From NCBI GenBank assembly GCA_022747635.1, contig JAKTNV010000162.1, positions 381,501 through 445,500 of the forward strand: a stretch of DNA of 64,000 nucleotides, read 5' to 3'. This DNA is from Hetaerina americana (lineage: Eukaryota; Arthropoda; Insecta; Odonata; Calopterygidae). Below the pieces are notes generated by a model. That model was given only the letters and a program-made list of their open reading frames with translations. It had not been told where the DNA came from and made no database searches. Shown here piece by piece: positions 39,625 to 53,754 of the stretch (position 1 is its first letter; each line of letters begins with the position of its first letter). The position numbers and the translations under genes were made by a program.

Positions 39625-41643
39625 ATTCAATCATTTCAATCTTGCATTGAGACGTCTTTCAGCCAATGATTCCCACCCTAAATCCATGAATATTTATATA
39701 AAAACTCATACATTATGGCACCCTCATTTCTTCTTCTTGGCCTTATGGTTAAGATCAAATTGAGGTCCGGCCCCCGGTGCACTTTCAAGTCCGCAATGGA
39801 CCGGTAGCTTGAGCACCGAGGCCGCACGGCCGCTTTAGGACCCCCGGGGGAACTCTCCGTCAATCCCGTACGTATCCGAGCAGGGCGGATGATTTGAACT
39901 ACGCGCGGTTTCATTTTCGGCCGCGACGATGGTCAAGCGACAGTTATTCGAGCTTTACGCCCGATCGGTTTTGTTGACCTCCTCACTCCAGCAGGTATTT
40001 GTGAAAGATTATATCAACCAAAAAACCATCATCTCAAATCGCCAAACAATTTAAATGTCTTCCCGATTCCACTCGTACTGGCCCAGACCAGCCATAGAAA
40101 CCGAGAAGAGGTTGAGTGCCTTCAGCGCGTAACTCGGCCGCAACCTGCACTATGCAGCTGGGAATCATACGCTCAATGCAAACTTTGATATTTTGAAATG
40201 TTTCGTTCCGCGGATTCGCAGACCGCGGGGAAGCAGAGCGGCCCGGTCCGGAGGGGACCTGGAAGCGCACCGTGGGCCGGACTACGCTTTGATCTTAGCC
40301 ATAAGGCTAAGATGAAGAATCGGGGACCAAACTGCATGATTTTTCGCGGACGGCGCTCCTACGCGCCGAAGCGCCTTGGCACGTGCCACCCGTGGGTAAA
40401 AGGGGAGGGGAGGAGTCGGGCTCGAATGCCATGACGTTCCTCCTCTACTGATTGCGGGAGGAGGGGGGCGGAGGACCTAGCACGCGAGGATTCTTTCTGG
40501 TGGGCGCGACGCGCTGAATTTAAAATTTATTATGTTGAAATTTTTCGTTCCGCAGTCCCTTAGAAAACGGGAAAACCCTCCGTCGCACCCCTCTGTTTCA
40601 GCATTTACATCTTTTAATCATTTTGTTAGTTGAAAAGGAAAAATTTTCAATTAACATTCCACGGTGTTTCAGGCCGTAGAATATTGTCCACCAGGCCCCG
40701 TGGTGCCATGATTTAATGCCCTCACATGCCCCCACGTCCTTCACATAAAAACGGGGGGGCGGGTACCATTAGAAAAGCATCCTCGCGTGCTAGTTCCTCC
40801 GCCCCCTTCCACCTCTCGATTCTGCGGAGTAGGAAATTCGAGTCGTCGAGGCCCCCTACTCCACCGGGCGGTGTGTACGAAGGCACTACGGCGCTTAGGA
40901 TGCGCAGTCCGGTAAAAATCATACACTTCATCTATATCTATATAATACCCCGCAAGGGCGATTGACGTGGGGTGTTTGGTCACCAACTGTAAAAAGGAAA
41001 TATACCACATGCAAAAGAAACAACACGCAAAGATACACCCACAGCAGCGCACACACCCATGCAAAAATCCCTTCCTCCAATACTGATGCAAACGCCTATA
41101 CCGCAAAAAAACTAAAAAACCGACCCCCTTGATGCAGCACGGAAGCCATCCTACAACACGGAAGCAAGGACAAACAAGCAAGAAATTTAAACATCACCAC
41201 CACATGAAAATGTACCACACAGCACTCCACCCCGAAAGAGTCTGTAAAAGGCAGGGAATGCGACCCAACGTTGCAGGTAGCAGGAATTTCCCCCCGCGGA
41301 GAGGGACGAGGAAATGAAATGGAAACTTAAAAACAGATGAAATAAACACAAATGTGGTCATTCGGAAAGAATGCATTATAACAAAACGCAAAAGGTTAGT
41401 GGAAGAGCATGCAATATAAATACAACTAATGATTTTTTATACGCTGAGGGTGGCTAGTGGAATTTCTCCTATCTATAACCCGTCAGTTGCTATCCCGTAT
41501 TGACCGGGGGGAGAAGATGTCCTTAAGTCTTCTAGCTCTGGCATCTATTTCCCGAATTTTATATGCATGATCCAAGCAACCAATGTATATATTAGTACGA
41601 ATAATTTGCGAGACCTCGGTGCTGAGCCATGCGGATCAAATTT
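39625..41643 (+). repeat. Satellite monomer U9 (2,019 bp)
   Basis: The G run near 40752 is one base shorter than usual, a state shared with U17. It has GATGAAGAATC after the U2-like relic, GCGGATTCGCAGACC in the hairpin motif and a B-type terminal segment. Confidence 0.95.
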
Positions 41644-43663
41644 ATTCAATCATTTCAATCTTGCATTGAGACGTCTTTCAGCCAATGATTCCCACCCTAA
41701 ATCCATGAATATTTATATAAAAACTCATACATTATGGCACCCTCATTTCTTCTTCTTGGCCTTATGGTTAAGATCAAATTGAGGTCCGGCCCCCGGTGCA
41801 CTTTCAAGTCCGCAATGGACCGGTAGCTTGAGCACCGAGGCCGCACGGCCGCTTTAGGACCCCCGGGGGAACTCTCCGTCAATCCCGTACGTATCCGAGC
41901 AGGGCGGATGATTTGAACTACGCGCGGTTTCATTTTCGGCCGCGACGATGGTCAAGCGACAGTTATTCGAGCTTTACGCCCGATCGGTTTTGTTGACCTC
42001 CTCACTCCAGCAGGTATTTGTGAAAGATTATATCAACCAAAAAACCATCATCTCAAATCGCCAAACAATTTAAATGTCTTCCCGATTCCACTCGTACTGG
42101 CCCAGACCAGCCATAGAAACCGAGAAGAGGTTGAGTGCCTTCAGCGCGTAACTCGGCCGCAACCTGCACTATGCAGCTGGGAATCATACGCTCAATGCAA
42201 ACTTTGATATTTTGAAATGTTTCGTTCCGCGGATTCGCAGACCGCGGGGAAGCAGAGCAGCCCGGTCCGGAGGGAACCTGGAAGCGCACCGTGGGCCGGA
42301 CTACGCTTTGATCTTAGCCATAAGGCTAAGATGAAGAATCGGGGACCAAACTGCATGATTTTTCGCGGACGGCGCTCCTACGCGCCGAAGCGCCTTGGCA
42401 CGTGCCACCCGTGGGTAAAAGGGGAGGGGAGGAGTCGGGCTCGAATGCCATGACGTTCCTCCTCTACTGATTGCGGGAGGAGGGGGGCGGAGGACCTAGC
42501 ACGCGAGGATTCTTTCTGGTGGGCGCGACGCGCTGAATTTAAAATTTATTATGTTGAAATTTTTCGTTCCGCAGTCCCTTAGAAAACGGGAAAACCCTCC
42601 GTCGCACCCCTCTGTTTCAGCATTTACATCTTTTAATCATTTTGTTAGTTGAAAAGGAAAAATTTTCAATTAACATTCCACGGTGTTTCAGGCCGTAGAA
42701 TATTGTCCACCAGGCCCCGTGGTGCCATGATTTAATGCCCTCACATGCCCCCACGTCCTTCACATAAAAACGGGGGGGGCGGGTACCATTAGAAAAGCAT
42801 CCTCGCGTGCTAGTTCCTCCGCCCCCTTCCACCTCTCGATTCTGCGGAGTAGGAAATTCGAGTCGTCGAGGCCCCCTACTCCACCGGGCGGTGTGTACGA
42901 AGGCACTACGGCGCTTAGGATGCGCAGTCCGGTAAAAATCATACACTTCATCTATATCTATATAATACCCCGCAAGGGCGATTGACGTGGGGTGTTTGGT
43001 CACCAACTGTAAAAAGGAAATATACCACATGCAAAAGAAACAACACGCAAAGATACACCCACAGCAGCGCACACACCCATGCAAAAATCCCTTCCTCCAA
43101 TACTGATGCAAACGCCTATACCGCAAAAAAACTAAAAAACCGACCCCCTTGATGCAGCACGGAAGCCATCCTACAACACGGAAGCAAGGACAAACAAGCA
43201 AGAAATTTAAACATCACCACCACATGAAAATGTACCACACAGCACTCCACCCCGAAAGAGTCTGTAAAAGGCAGGGAATGCGACCCAACGTTGCAGGTAG
43301 CAGGAATTTCCCCCCGCGGAGAGGGACGAGGAAATGAAATGGAAACTTAAAAACAGATGAAATAAACACAAATGTGGTCATTCGGAAAGAATGCATTATA
43401 ACAAAACGCAAAAGGTTAGTGGAAGAGCATGCAATATAAATACAACTAATGATTTTTTATACGCTGAGGGTGGCTAGTGGAATTTCTCCTATCTATAACC
43501 CTGCAGTTGCTATCCCGTATTGTCCGGGGGGAAATGGAGTCCTTAAGTCTTCTAGCTCTGGCATCTATTTCTTGATTTTTATATGCATGATCTAAGCGAC
43601 CAATGTATATATTAGTACGAATAATTTGCGAGACCTCGGTGCTGAGCCATGCGGATCAAATTT
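41644..43663 (+). repeat. Satellite monomer U10 (2,020 bp), B-to-A mosaic end
   Basis: The terminal segment is B-type to about 43490 (GCATTATAAC, GCAATATAAA, TTTCTCCTATC) and A-type from 43501 (CTGCAGTTGC, TGTCCGGGGGG). It shares AGGGAACCTGG near 42271 with U18. Confidence 0.95.
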
Positions 43664-45680
43664 ATTCAATCATTTCAATCTTGCATTGAGACGTCTTTCA
43701 GCCAATGATTCCCACCCTAAATACATGAAAATTTATATAAAAACTCATACATTATGGCACCCTCATTTCTTCTTCTTGGCCTTATGGTTAAGATCAAATT
43801 GAGGTCCGGCCCCCGGTGCACTTTCAAGTCCGCAATGGGTCGGTAGCTTGAGCACCGAGGCCGCACGGCCGCTTTAGGACCCCCGGGGGAACTCTCCGTC
43901 AATCCCGTACGTATCCGAGCAGGGCGGATGATTTGAACTACGCGCGGTTTCATTTTCGGCCGCGACGATGGTCAAGCGACAGTTATTCGAGCTTTACGCC
44001 CGATCGGTTTTGTTGACCTCCTCACTCCAGCAGCTATTTGTGTAAGATTATATCAACCAAAAAACCATCATCCCAAATCGCCAAACAATTTAAATGTCTT
44101 CCCGATTCCACTCGTACTGGCCCAGACCAGCCATAGAAACCGAGAAGAGGTTGAGTGCCTTCAGCGCGTAACTCAGCCGCAACCTGGCCTATGCAGCTGG
44201 GAATCACGCGCTCAATGCAAACTTTGATATTTTGAAATGTTTCGTTCCGCGGTTTCTCAGACCGCGGGGAAGCAGAGCGGCCCGGTCCGGAGGGGACCTG
44301 GAAGCGCACCGTGGGCCGGACTACGCTTTGATCTTAGACATAAGGCTAAGAAGAATCGGGGACCAAACTGTATGATTTTTCGCGGACGGCGCTCCTACGC
44401 GCCGAAGCGCCTTGGCACGTGCCACCCGTGGGTAAAAGGGGAGGGGAGGAGTCGGGCTCGAATGCCATGACGTTCCTCCTCTACTGATTGCGGGAGGAGG
44501 GGGGCGGAGGACCTAGCACGCGAGGATTCATTCTGGTGGGCGCGACGCGCTGAATTTAAAATTTATTATGTTGAAATTTTTCGTTCCGCAGTCCCTTAGA
44601 AAACGGGAAAACACTCCGTCGCGCCCCTCTGTTTCAGCATTTACATCTTTTAATCATTTTGTTAGTTGAAAAGGAAAAATTTTCAATTAACATTCCACGG
44701 TGTTTCAGGCCGTAGAATATTGTCCACCAGGCCCCGTGGTGCCATGATTTAATGCCCTCACATGCCCCCACGTCCTTCACATAAAAACGGGGGGGGCGGG
44801 TACCCTTAGAAAAGCATCCTCGCGTGCTAGTTCCTCCGCCCCCTTCCACCTCTCGATTCTGCGGAGTAGGAAATTCGAGTCGTCGAGGCCCCCTACTCCA
44901 CCGGGCGGTGTGTACGAAGGCACTACGGCGCTTAGGATGCGCAGTCCGGTAAAAATCATACACTTCATCTATATCTATATAATACCCCGCAAGGGCGATT
45001 GACGTGGGGTGTTTGGTCACCAACTGTAAAAAGGAAATATACCACATGCAAAAGAAACAACACGCAAAGATACACCCACAGCAGCGCACACACCCATGCA
45101 AAAATCCCTTCATCTAATACTGATGCAAACGCCTATACCGCAAAAAAACTAAAAAACTGACCCCCTTGATGCAGCACGGAAGCCATCCTACAACACGGAA
45201 GCCAGGACAAACAAGCAAGAAATTTAAACATCACTACCACATGAAAATGTACCACGTAGCACTCCACCCCGAAAGAGTCTGTAAAAGGCAACGAATTCGA
45301 CCCAACGTTGCTGGTAGCAGGAATTTCCCCCCGCGGAGAGGGACGAGGAAATGAAATGGAAACTTAAAAACAGATGAAATAAACACAAATGTGGTCATTC
45401 GGAAAGAATGGATTATAACAAAACGCATAAGGTTAGTGGAAGAGCATGCATAATACATACAACTAATGATTTTTTAGACGCTGAGGGTGGCTAGTGGAAT
45501 TTTTGCTATCTATAACCCTGCAGTTGCTATCCCGTATTGACCGGGGGGAGAAGATGTCCTTAAGTCTTCTAGCTCTGGCATCTATTTCCCGAATTTTATA
45601 TGCATGATCCAAGCAACCAATGTATATATTAGTACGAATAATTTGCGAGACCTCGGTGCTGAGCCATGCGGATCAAATTT
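43664..45680 (+). repeat. Satellite monomer U11 (2,017 bp), A-to-B mosaic end
   Basis: A 3-bp deletion shortens GAAGAAGAATC to GAAGAATC next to the U2-like relic (near 44350). The terminal segment is A-type to about 45525 and B-type from 45540, the opposite switch to U10. It also has CAGCTATTTGTGTAAG near 44031, like U13, U14 and U19. Confidence 0.95.
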
Positions 45681-47700
45681 ATTCAATCATTTCAATCTTG
45701 CATTGAGACGTCTTTCAGCCAATGATTCCCACCCTAAATCCATGAATATTTATATAAAAACTCATACATTATGGCACCCTCATTTCTTCTTCTTGGCCTT
45801 ATGGTTAAGATCAAATTGAGGTCCGGCCCCCGGTGCACTTTCAAGTCCGCAATGGACCGGTAGCTTGAGCACCGAGGCCGCACGGCCGCTTTAGGACCCC
45901 CGGGGGAAATCTCCGTCAATCCCGTACGTATCCGAGCAGGGCGGATGATTTGAACTACGCGCGGTTTCATTTTCGGCCGCGACGATGGTCAAGCGACAGT
46001 TATTCGAGCTTTACGCCCGATCGGTTTTGTTGACCTCCTCACTCCAGCAGGTATTTGTGAAAGATTATATCAACCAAAAAACCATCATCTCAAATCGCCA
46101 AACAATTTAAATGTCTTCCCGATTCCACTCGTACTGGCCCAGACCAGCCATAGAAACCGAGAAGAGGTTGAGTGCCTTCAGCGCGTAACTCGGCCGCAAC
46201 CTGCACTATGCAGCTGGGAATCATACGCTCAATGCAAACTTTGATATTTTGAAATGTTTCGTTCCGCGGATTCGCAGACCGCGGGGAAGCAGAGCGGCCC
46301 GGTCCGGAGGGGACCTGGAAGCGCACCGTGGGCCGGACTACGCTTTGATCTTAGCCATAAGGCTAAGATGAAGAATCGGGGACCAAACTGCATGATTTTT
46401 CGCGGACGGCGCTCCTACGCGCCGAAGCGCCTTGGCACGTGCCACCCGTGGGTAAAAGGGGAGGGGAGGAGTCGGGCTCGAATGCCATGACGTTCCTCCT
46501 CTACTGATTGCGGGAGGAGGGGGGCGGAGGACCTAGCACGCGAGGATTCTTTCTGGTGGGCGCGACGCGCTGAATTTAAAATTTATTATGTTGAAATTTT
46601 TCGTTCCGCAGTCCCTTAGAAAACGGGAAAACCCTCCGTCGCACCCCTCTGTTTCAGCATTTACATCTTTTAATCATTTTGTTAGTTGAAAAGGAAAAAT
46701 TTTCAATTAACATTCCACGGTGTTTCAGGCCGTAGAATATTGTCCACCAGGCCCCGTGGTGCCATGATTTAATGCCCTCACATGCCCCCACGTCCTTCAC
46801 ATAAAAACGGGGGGGGCGGGTACCATTAGAAAAGCATCCTCGCGTGCTAGTTCCTCCGCCCCCTTCCACCTCTCGATTCTGCGGAGTAGGAAATTCGAGT
46901 CGTCGAGGCCCCCTACTCCACCGGGCGGTGTGTACGAAGGCACTACGGCGCTTAGGATGCGCAGTCCGGTAAAAATCATACACTTCATCTATATCTATAT
47001 AATACCCCGCAAGGGCGATTGACGTGGGGTGTTTGGTCACCAACTGTAAAAAGGAAATATACCACATGCAAAAGAAACAACACGCAAAGATACACCCACA
47101 GCAGCGCACACACCCATGCAAAAATCCCTTCCTCCAATACTGATGCAAACGCCTATACCGCAAAAAAACTAAAAAACCGACCCCCTTGATGCAGCACGGA
47201 AGCCATCCTACAACACGGAAGCAAGGACAAACAAGCAAGAAATTTAAACATCACCACCACATGAAAATGTACCACACAGCACTCCACCCCGAAAGAGTCT
47301 GTAAAAGGCAGGGAATGCGACCCAACGTTGCAGGTAGCAGGAATTTCCCCCCGCGGAGAGGGACGAGGAAATGAAATGGAAACTTAAAAACAGATGAAAT
47401 AAACACAAATGTGGTCATTCGGAAAGAATGGATTATATCAAAACGCATAAGGTTAGTGGAAGAGCATGCATAATACATACAACTAATGATTTTTTAGACG
47501 CTGAGGGTGGCTAGTGGAATTTTTGCTATCTATAACCCTGCAGTTGCTATCCCGTATTGTCCGGGGGGAAATGGAGTCCTTAAATCTTCTAGCTCTGGCA
47601 TCTATTTCTTGATTTTTATATGCATGATCTAAGCGACCAATGTATATATTAGTACGAATAATTTGCGAGACCTCGGTGCTGAGCCATGCGGATCAAATTT
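45681..47700 (+). repeat. Satellite monomer U12 (2,020 bp)
   Basis: GATGAAGAATC class (as U9, U10), A-type terminal segment with TATATCAAAACGC near 47436. Counterpart of U20. Confidence 0.95.
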
Positions 47701-49717
47701 ATTCAATCATTTCAATCTTGCATTGAGACGTCTTTCAGCCAATGATTCCCACCCTAAATACATGAAAATTTATATAAAAACTCATACATTATGGCACCCT
47801 CATTTCTTCTTCTTGGCCTTATGGTTAAGATCAAATTGAGGTCCGGCCCCCGGTGCACTTTCAAGTCCGCAATGGACCGGTAGCTTGAGCACCGAGGCCG
47901 CACGGCCGCTTTAGGACCCCCGGGGGAACTCTCCGTCAATCCCGTACGTATCCGAGCAGGGCGGATGATTTGAACTACGCGCGGTTTCATTTTCGGCCGC
48001 GACGATGGTCAAGCGACAGTTAATCGAGCTTTACGCCCGATCGGTTTTGTTGACCTCCTCACTCCAGCAGCTATTTGTGTAAGATTATATCAACCAAAAA
48101 ACCATCATCTCAAATCGCCAAACAATTTAAATGTCTTCCCGATTCCACTCGTACTGGCCCAGACCAGCCATAGAAACCGAGAAGAGGTTGAGTGCCTTCA
48201 GCGCGTAACTCAGCCGCAACCTGGCCTATGCAGCTGGGAATCACGCGCTCAATGCAAACTTTGATATTTTGAAATGTTTCGTTCCGCGGTTTCTCAGACC
48301 GCGGGGAAGCAGAGCGGCCCGGTCCGGAGGGGACCTGGAAGCGCACCGTGGGCCGGACTACGCTTTGATCTTAGCCATAAGGCTAAGAAGAATCGGGGAC
48401 CAAACTGTATGATTTTTCGCGGACGGCGCTCCTACGCGCCGAAGCGCCTTTGCACGTGCCACCCGTGGGTAAAAGGGGAGGGGAGGAGTCAGGCTCGAAT
48501 GCCATGACGTTCCTCCTCTACTGATTGCGGGAGGAGGGGGGCGGAGGACCTAGCACGCGAGGATTCATTCTGGTGGGCGCGACGCGCTGAATTTAAAATT
48601 TATTATGTTGAAATTTTTCGTTCCGCAGTCCCTTAGAAAACGGGAAAACACTCCGTCGCGCCCCTCTGTTTCAGCATTTACATCTTTTAATCATTTTGTT
48701 AGTTGAAAAGGAAAAATTTTCAATTAACATTCCACGGTGTTTCAGGCCGTAGAATATTGTCCACCAGGCCCCGTGGTGCCATGATTTAATGCCCTCACAT
48801 GCCCCCACGTCCTTCACATAAAAACGGGGGGGGCGGGTACCCTTAGAAAAGCATCCTCGCGTGCTAGTTCCTCCGCCCCCTTCCACCTCTCGATTCTGCG
48901 GAGTAGGAAATTCGAGTCGTCGAGGCCCCCTACTCCACCGGGCGGTGTGTACGAAGGCACTACGGCGCTTAGGATGCGCAGTCCGGTAAAAATCATACAC
49001 TTCATCTATATCTATATAATACCCCGCAAGGGCGATTGACGTGGGGTGTTTGGTCACCAACTGTAAAAAGGAAATATACCACATGCAAAAGAAACAACAC
49101 GCAAAGATACACCCACAGCAGCGCACACACCCATGCAAAAATCCCTTCATCTAATACTGATGCAAACGCCTATACCGCAAAAAAACTAAAAAACTGACCC
49201 CCTTGATGCAGCACGGAAGCCATCCTACAACACGGAAGCCAGGACAAACAAGCAAGAAATTTAAACATCACTACCACATGAAAATGTACCACGTAGCACT
49301 CCACCCCGAAAGAGTCTGTAAAAGGCAACGAATTCGACCCAACGTTGCTGGTAGCAGGAATTTCCCCCCGCGGAGAGGGACGAGGAAATGAAATGGAAAC
49401 TTAAAAACAGATGAAATAAACACAAATGTGGTCATTCGGAAAGAATGGATTATATCAAAACGCATAAGGTTAGTGGAAGAGCATGCATAATACATACAAC
49501 TAATGATTTTTTAGACGCTGAGGGTGGCTAGTGGAATTTTTGATATCTATAACCCTGCAGTTGCTATCCCGTATTGTCCGGGGGGAAATGGAGTCCTTAA
49601 GTCTTCTAGCTCTGGCATCTATTTCTTGATTTTTATATGCATGATCTAAGCGACCAATGTATATATTAGTACGAATAATTTGCGAGACCTCGGTGCTGAG
49701 CCATGCGGATCAAATTT
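47701..49717 (+). repeat. Satellite monomer U13 (2,017 bp)
   Basis: 3-bp-deletion class, as U11. Private changes include GTTAATCGAG near 48018 and GCCTTTGCACG near 48446. Its start is the counterpart of U21. Confidence 0.95.
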
Positions 49718-51733
49718 ATTCAATCATTTCAATCTTGCATTGAGACGTCTTTCAGCCAATGATTCCCACCCTAAATACATGAAAATTTATATAAAAACTC
49801 ATACATTATGGCACCCTCATTTCTTCTTCTTGGCCTTATGGTTAAGATCAAATTGAGGTCCGGCCCCCGGTGCACTTTCAAGTCCGCAATGGACCGGTAG
49901 CTTGAGCACCGAGGCCGCACGGCCGCTTTAGGACCCCCGGGGGAACTCTCCGTCAATCCCGTACGTATCCGAGCAGGGCGGATGATTTGAACTACGCGCG
50001 GTTTCATTTTCGGCCGCGACGATGGTCAAGCGACAGTTATTCGAGCTTTACGCCCGATCGGTTTTGTTGACCTCCTCACTCCAGCAGCTATTTGTGTAAG
50101 ATTATATCAACCAAAAAACCATCATCTCAAATCGCCAAACAATTTAAATGTCTTCCCGATTCCACTCGTACTGGCCCAGACCAGCCATAGAAACCGAGAA
50201 GAGGTTGAGTGCCTTCAGCGCGTAACTCAGCCGCAACCTGGCCTATGCAGCTGGGAATCACGCGCTCAATGCAAACTTTGATATTTTGAAATGTTTCGTT
50301 CCGCGGTTTCTCAGACCGCGGGGAAGCAGAGCGGCCCGGTCCGGAGGGGACCTGGAAGCGCACCGTGGGCCGGACTACGCTTTGATCTTAGCCATAAGGC
50401 TAAGAAGAATCGGGGACCAAACTGTATGATTTTTCGCGGACGGCGCTCCTACGCGCCGAAGCGCCTTGGCACGTGCCACCCGTGGGTAAAAGGGGAGGGG
50501 AGGAGTCGGGCTCGAATGCCATGACGTTCCTCCTCTACTGATTGCGGGAGGAGGGGGGCGGAGGACCTAGCACGCGAGGATTCATTCTGGTGGGCGCGAC
50601 GCGCTGAATTTAAAATTTATTATGTTGAAATTTTTCGTTCCGCAGTCCCTTAGAAAACGGGAAAACACTCCGTCGCGCCCCTCTGTTTCAGCATTTACAT
50701 CTTTTAATCATTTTGTTAGTTGAAAAGGAAAAATTTTCAATTAACATTCCACGGTGTTTCAGGCCGTAGAATATTGTCCACCAGGCCCCGTGGTGCCATG
50801 ATTTAATGCCCTCACATGCCCCCACGTCCTTCACATAAAAACGGGGGGGGCGGGTACCCTTAGAAAAGCATCCTCGCGTGCTAGTTCTTCCGCCCCCTTC
50901 CACCTCTCGATTCTGCGGAGTAGGAAATTCGAGTCGTCGAGGCCCCCTACTCCACCGGGCGGTGTGTACGAAGGCACTACGGCGCTTAGGATGCGCAGTC
51001 CGGTAAAAATCATACACTTCATCTATATCTATATAATACCCCGCAAGGGCGATTGACGTGGGGTGTTTGGTCACCAACTGTAAAAAGGAAATATACCACA
51101 TGCAAAAGAAACAACACGCAAAGATACACCCACAGCAGCGCACACACCCATGCAAAAATCCCTTCATCTAATACTGATGCAAACGCCTATACCGCAAAAA
51201 AACTAAAAAACTGACCCCTTGATGCAGCACGGAAGCCATCCTACAACACGGAAGCCAGGACAAACAAGCAAGAAATTTAAACATCACTACCACATGAAAA
51301 TGTACCACGTAGCACTCCACCCCGAAAGAGTCTGTAAAAGGCAACGAATTCGACCCAACGTTGCTGGTAGCAGGAATTTCCCCCCGCGGAGAGGGACGAG
51401 GAAATGAAATGGAAACTTAAAAACAGATGAAATAAACACAAATGTGGTCATTCGGAAAGAATGGATTATAACAAAACGCATAAGGTTAGTGGAAGAGCAT
51501 GCATAATACATACAACTAATGATTTTTTAGACGCTGAGGGTGGCTAGTGGAATTTTTGCTATCTATAACCCTGCAGTTGCTATCCCGTATTGTCCGGGGG
51601 GAAATGGAGTCCTTAAGTCTTCTAGCTCTGGCATCTATTTCTTGATTTTTATATGCATGATCCAAGCGACCAATGTATATATTAGTACGAATAATTTGCG
51701 AGACCTCGGTGCTGAGCCATGCGGATCAAATTT
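49718..51733 (+). repeat. Satellite monomer U14 (2,016 bp)
   Basis: 3-bp-deletion class plus loss of one C in GACCCCTTG near 51213. A-type terminal segment. Confidence 0.95.
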
Positions 51734-53754
51734 ATTCAATCATTTCAATCTTGCATTGAGACGTCTTTCAGCCAATGATTCCCACCCTAAATCCATGAAT
51801 ATTTATATAAAAACTCATACATTATGGCACCCTCATTTCTTCTTCTTGGCCTTATGGTTAAGATCAAATTGAGGTCCGGCCCCCGGTGCACTTTCAAGTC
51901 CGCAGTGGACCGGTAGATTGAGCACCGAGGCCGCACGGCCGCTTTAGGACCCCCGGGGGAACTCTCCGTAAATCCCGTACGTATCCGAGCAGGGCGGATG
52001 ATTTGAACTACGCGCGGTTTCATTTTCGGCCGCGACGATGGTCAAGCGACAGTTATTCGAGCTTTACGCCCGATCGGTTTTGTTGACCTCCTCACTCCAG
52101 CAGGTATTTGTGAAAGATTATATCAACCAAAAAACCATCATCTCAAATCGCCAAACAATTTAAATGTCTTCCCGATTCACCTCGTACTGGCCCAGAGCAG
52201 CCATAGAAACCGAGAAGAGGTTGAGTGCCTTCAGCGCGTAACTCGGCCGCAACCTGGCCTATGCAGCTGGGAATCACACGCTCAATGCAAACTTTGATAT
52301 TTTGAAATGTTTCGTTCCGCGGTTTCTCAAACCGCGGGGAAGCTGAGCGGCCCGGTCCGGAGGGGACCTGGAATCCCACCGTGGGCCGGACTACGCTTTG
52401 ATCTTAGCCATAAGGCTAAAAAGAAGAATCGGGGACCAAACTGCATGATTTTTCGCGGACGGCGCTCCTACGCGCCGAAGCGCCTTGGCACGTGCCACCC
52501 GTGGGTAAAAGGGGAGGGGAGGAGTCGGGCTCGAATGCCACGACGTTCCTCCTCTACTGATTGCGGGAGGAGGGGGGCGGAGGACCTAGCACGCGAGGAT
52601 TCATTCTGGTGGGCGCGACGCGCTGAATTTAAAATTTATTATGTTGAAATTTTTCGTTCCGCAGTCCCTTAGAAAACGGGAAAACCCTCCGTCGCACCCC
52701 TCTGTTTCAGCATTTACATTTTTTAATCATTTTGTTAGTTGAAAAGGAAAAATTTTCAATTAACATTCCACGGTGTTTCAGGCCGTAGAATATTGTCCAC
52801 CAGGCCCCGTGGTGCCATGATTTAATGCCCTCACATGCCCCCACGTCCTTCACATAAAAACGGGGGGGGGCGGGTACCATTAGAAAAGCATCCTCGCGTG
52901 CTAGTTCCTCCGCCCCCTTCCACCTCTCGATTCTGCGGAGTAGGAAATTCGAGTCGTCGAGGCCCCCTACTCCACCGGGCGGTGTGTACGAAGGCACTAC
53001 GGCGCTTAGGATGCGCAGTCCGGTAAAAATCATACACTTCATCTATATCTATATAATACCCCGCAAGGGCGATTGACGTGGGGTGTTTGGTCACCAACTG
53101 TAAAAAGGAAATATACCACATGCAAAAGAAACAACACGCAAAGATACACCCACAGCAGCGCACACACCAATGCAAAAATCCCTTCCTCCAATACTGATGC
53201 AAACGCCTATACCGCAAAAAAACTAAAAAACCGACCCCCTTGATGCAGCACGGAAGCCATCCTACAACACGGAAGCAAGGACAAACAAGCAAGAAATTTA
53301 AACATCACCACCACATGAAAATGTACCACACAGCACTCCACCCCGAAAGAGTCTGTAAAAGGCAGGGAATGCGACCCAACGTTGCAGGTAGCAGGAATTT
53401 CCCCCCGCGGAGAGGGACGAGGAAATGAAATGGAAACTTAAAAACAGATGAAATAAACACAAATGTGGTCATTCGGAAAGAATGGATTATAACAAAACGC
53501 ATAAGGTTAGTGGAAGAGCATGCATAATACATACAACTAATGATTTTTTAGACGCTGAGGGTGGCTTGTGGAATTTTTGCTATCTATAACCCTGCAGTTG
53601 CTATCCCGTATTGTCCGGGGGGAAATGGAGTCCTTAAGTCTTCTAGCTCTGGCATCTATTTCTTGATTTTTATATGCATGATCCAAGCGACCAATGTATA
53701 TATTAGTACGAATAATTTGCGAGACCTCGGTGCTGAGCCATGCGGATCAAATTT
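51734..53754 (+). repeat. Satellite monomer U15 (2,021 bp)
   Basis: The G run near 52862 is one base longer. Private changes include GGAATCCCACCG near 52371 and CGATTCACCTCG near 52176. From about 53400 to its end it becomes nearly identical to the end of U7, including GGCTTGTGG. Confidence 0.95.
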
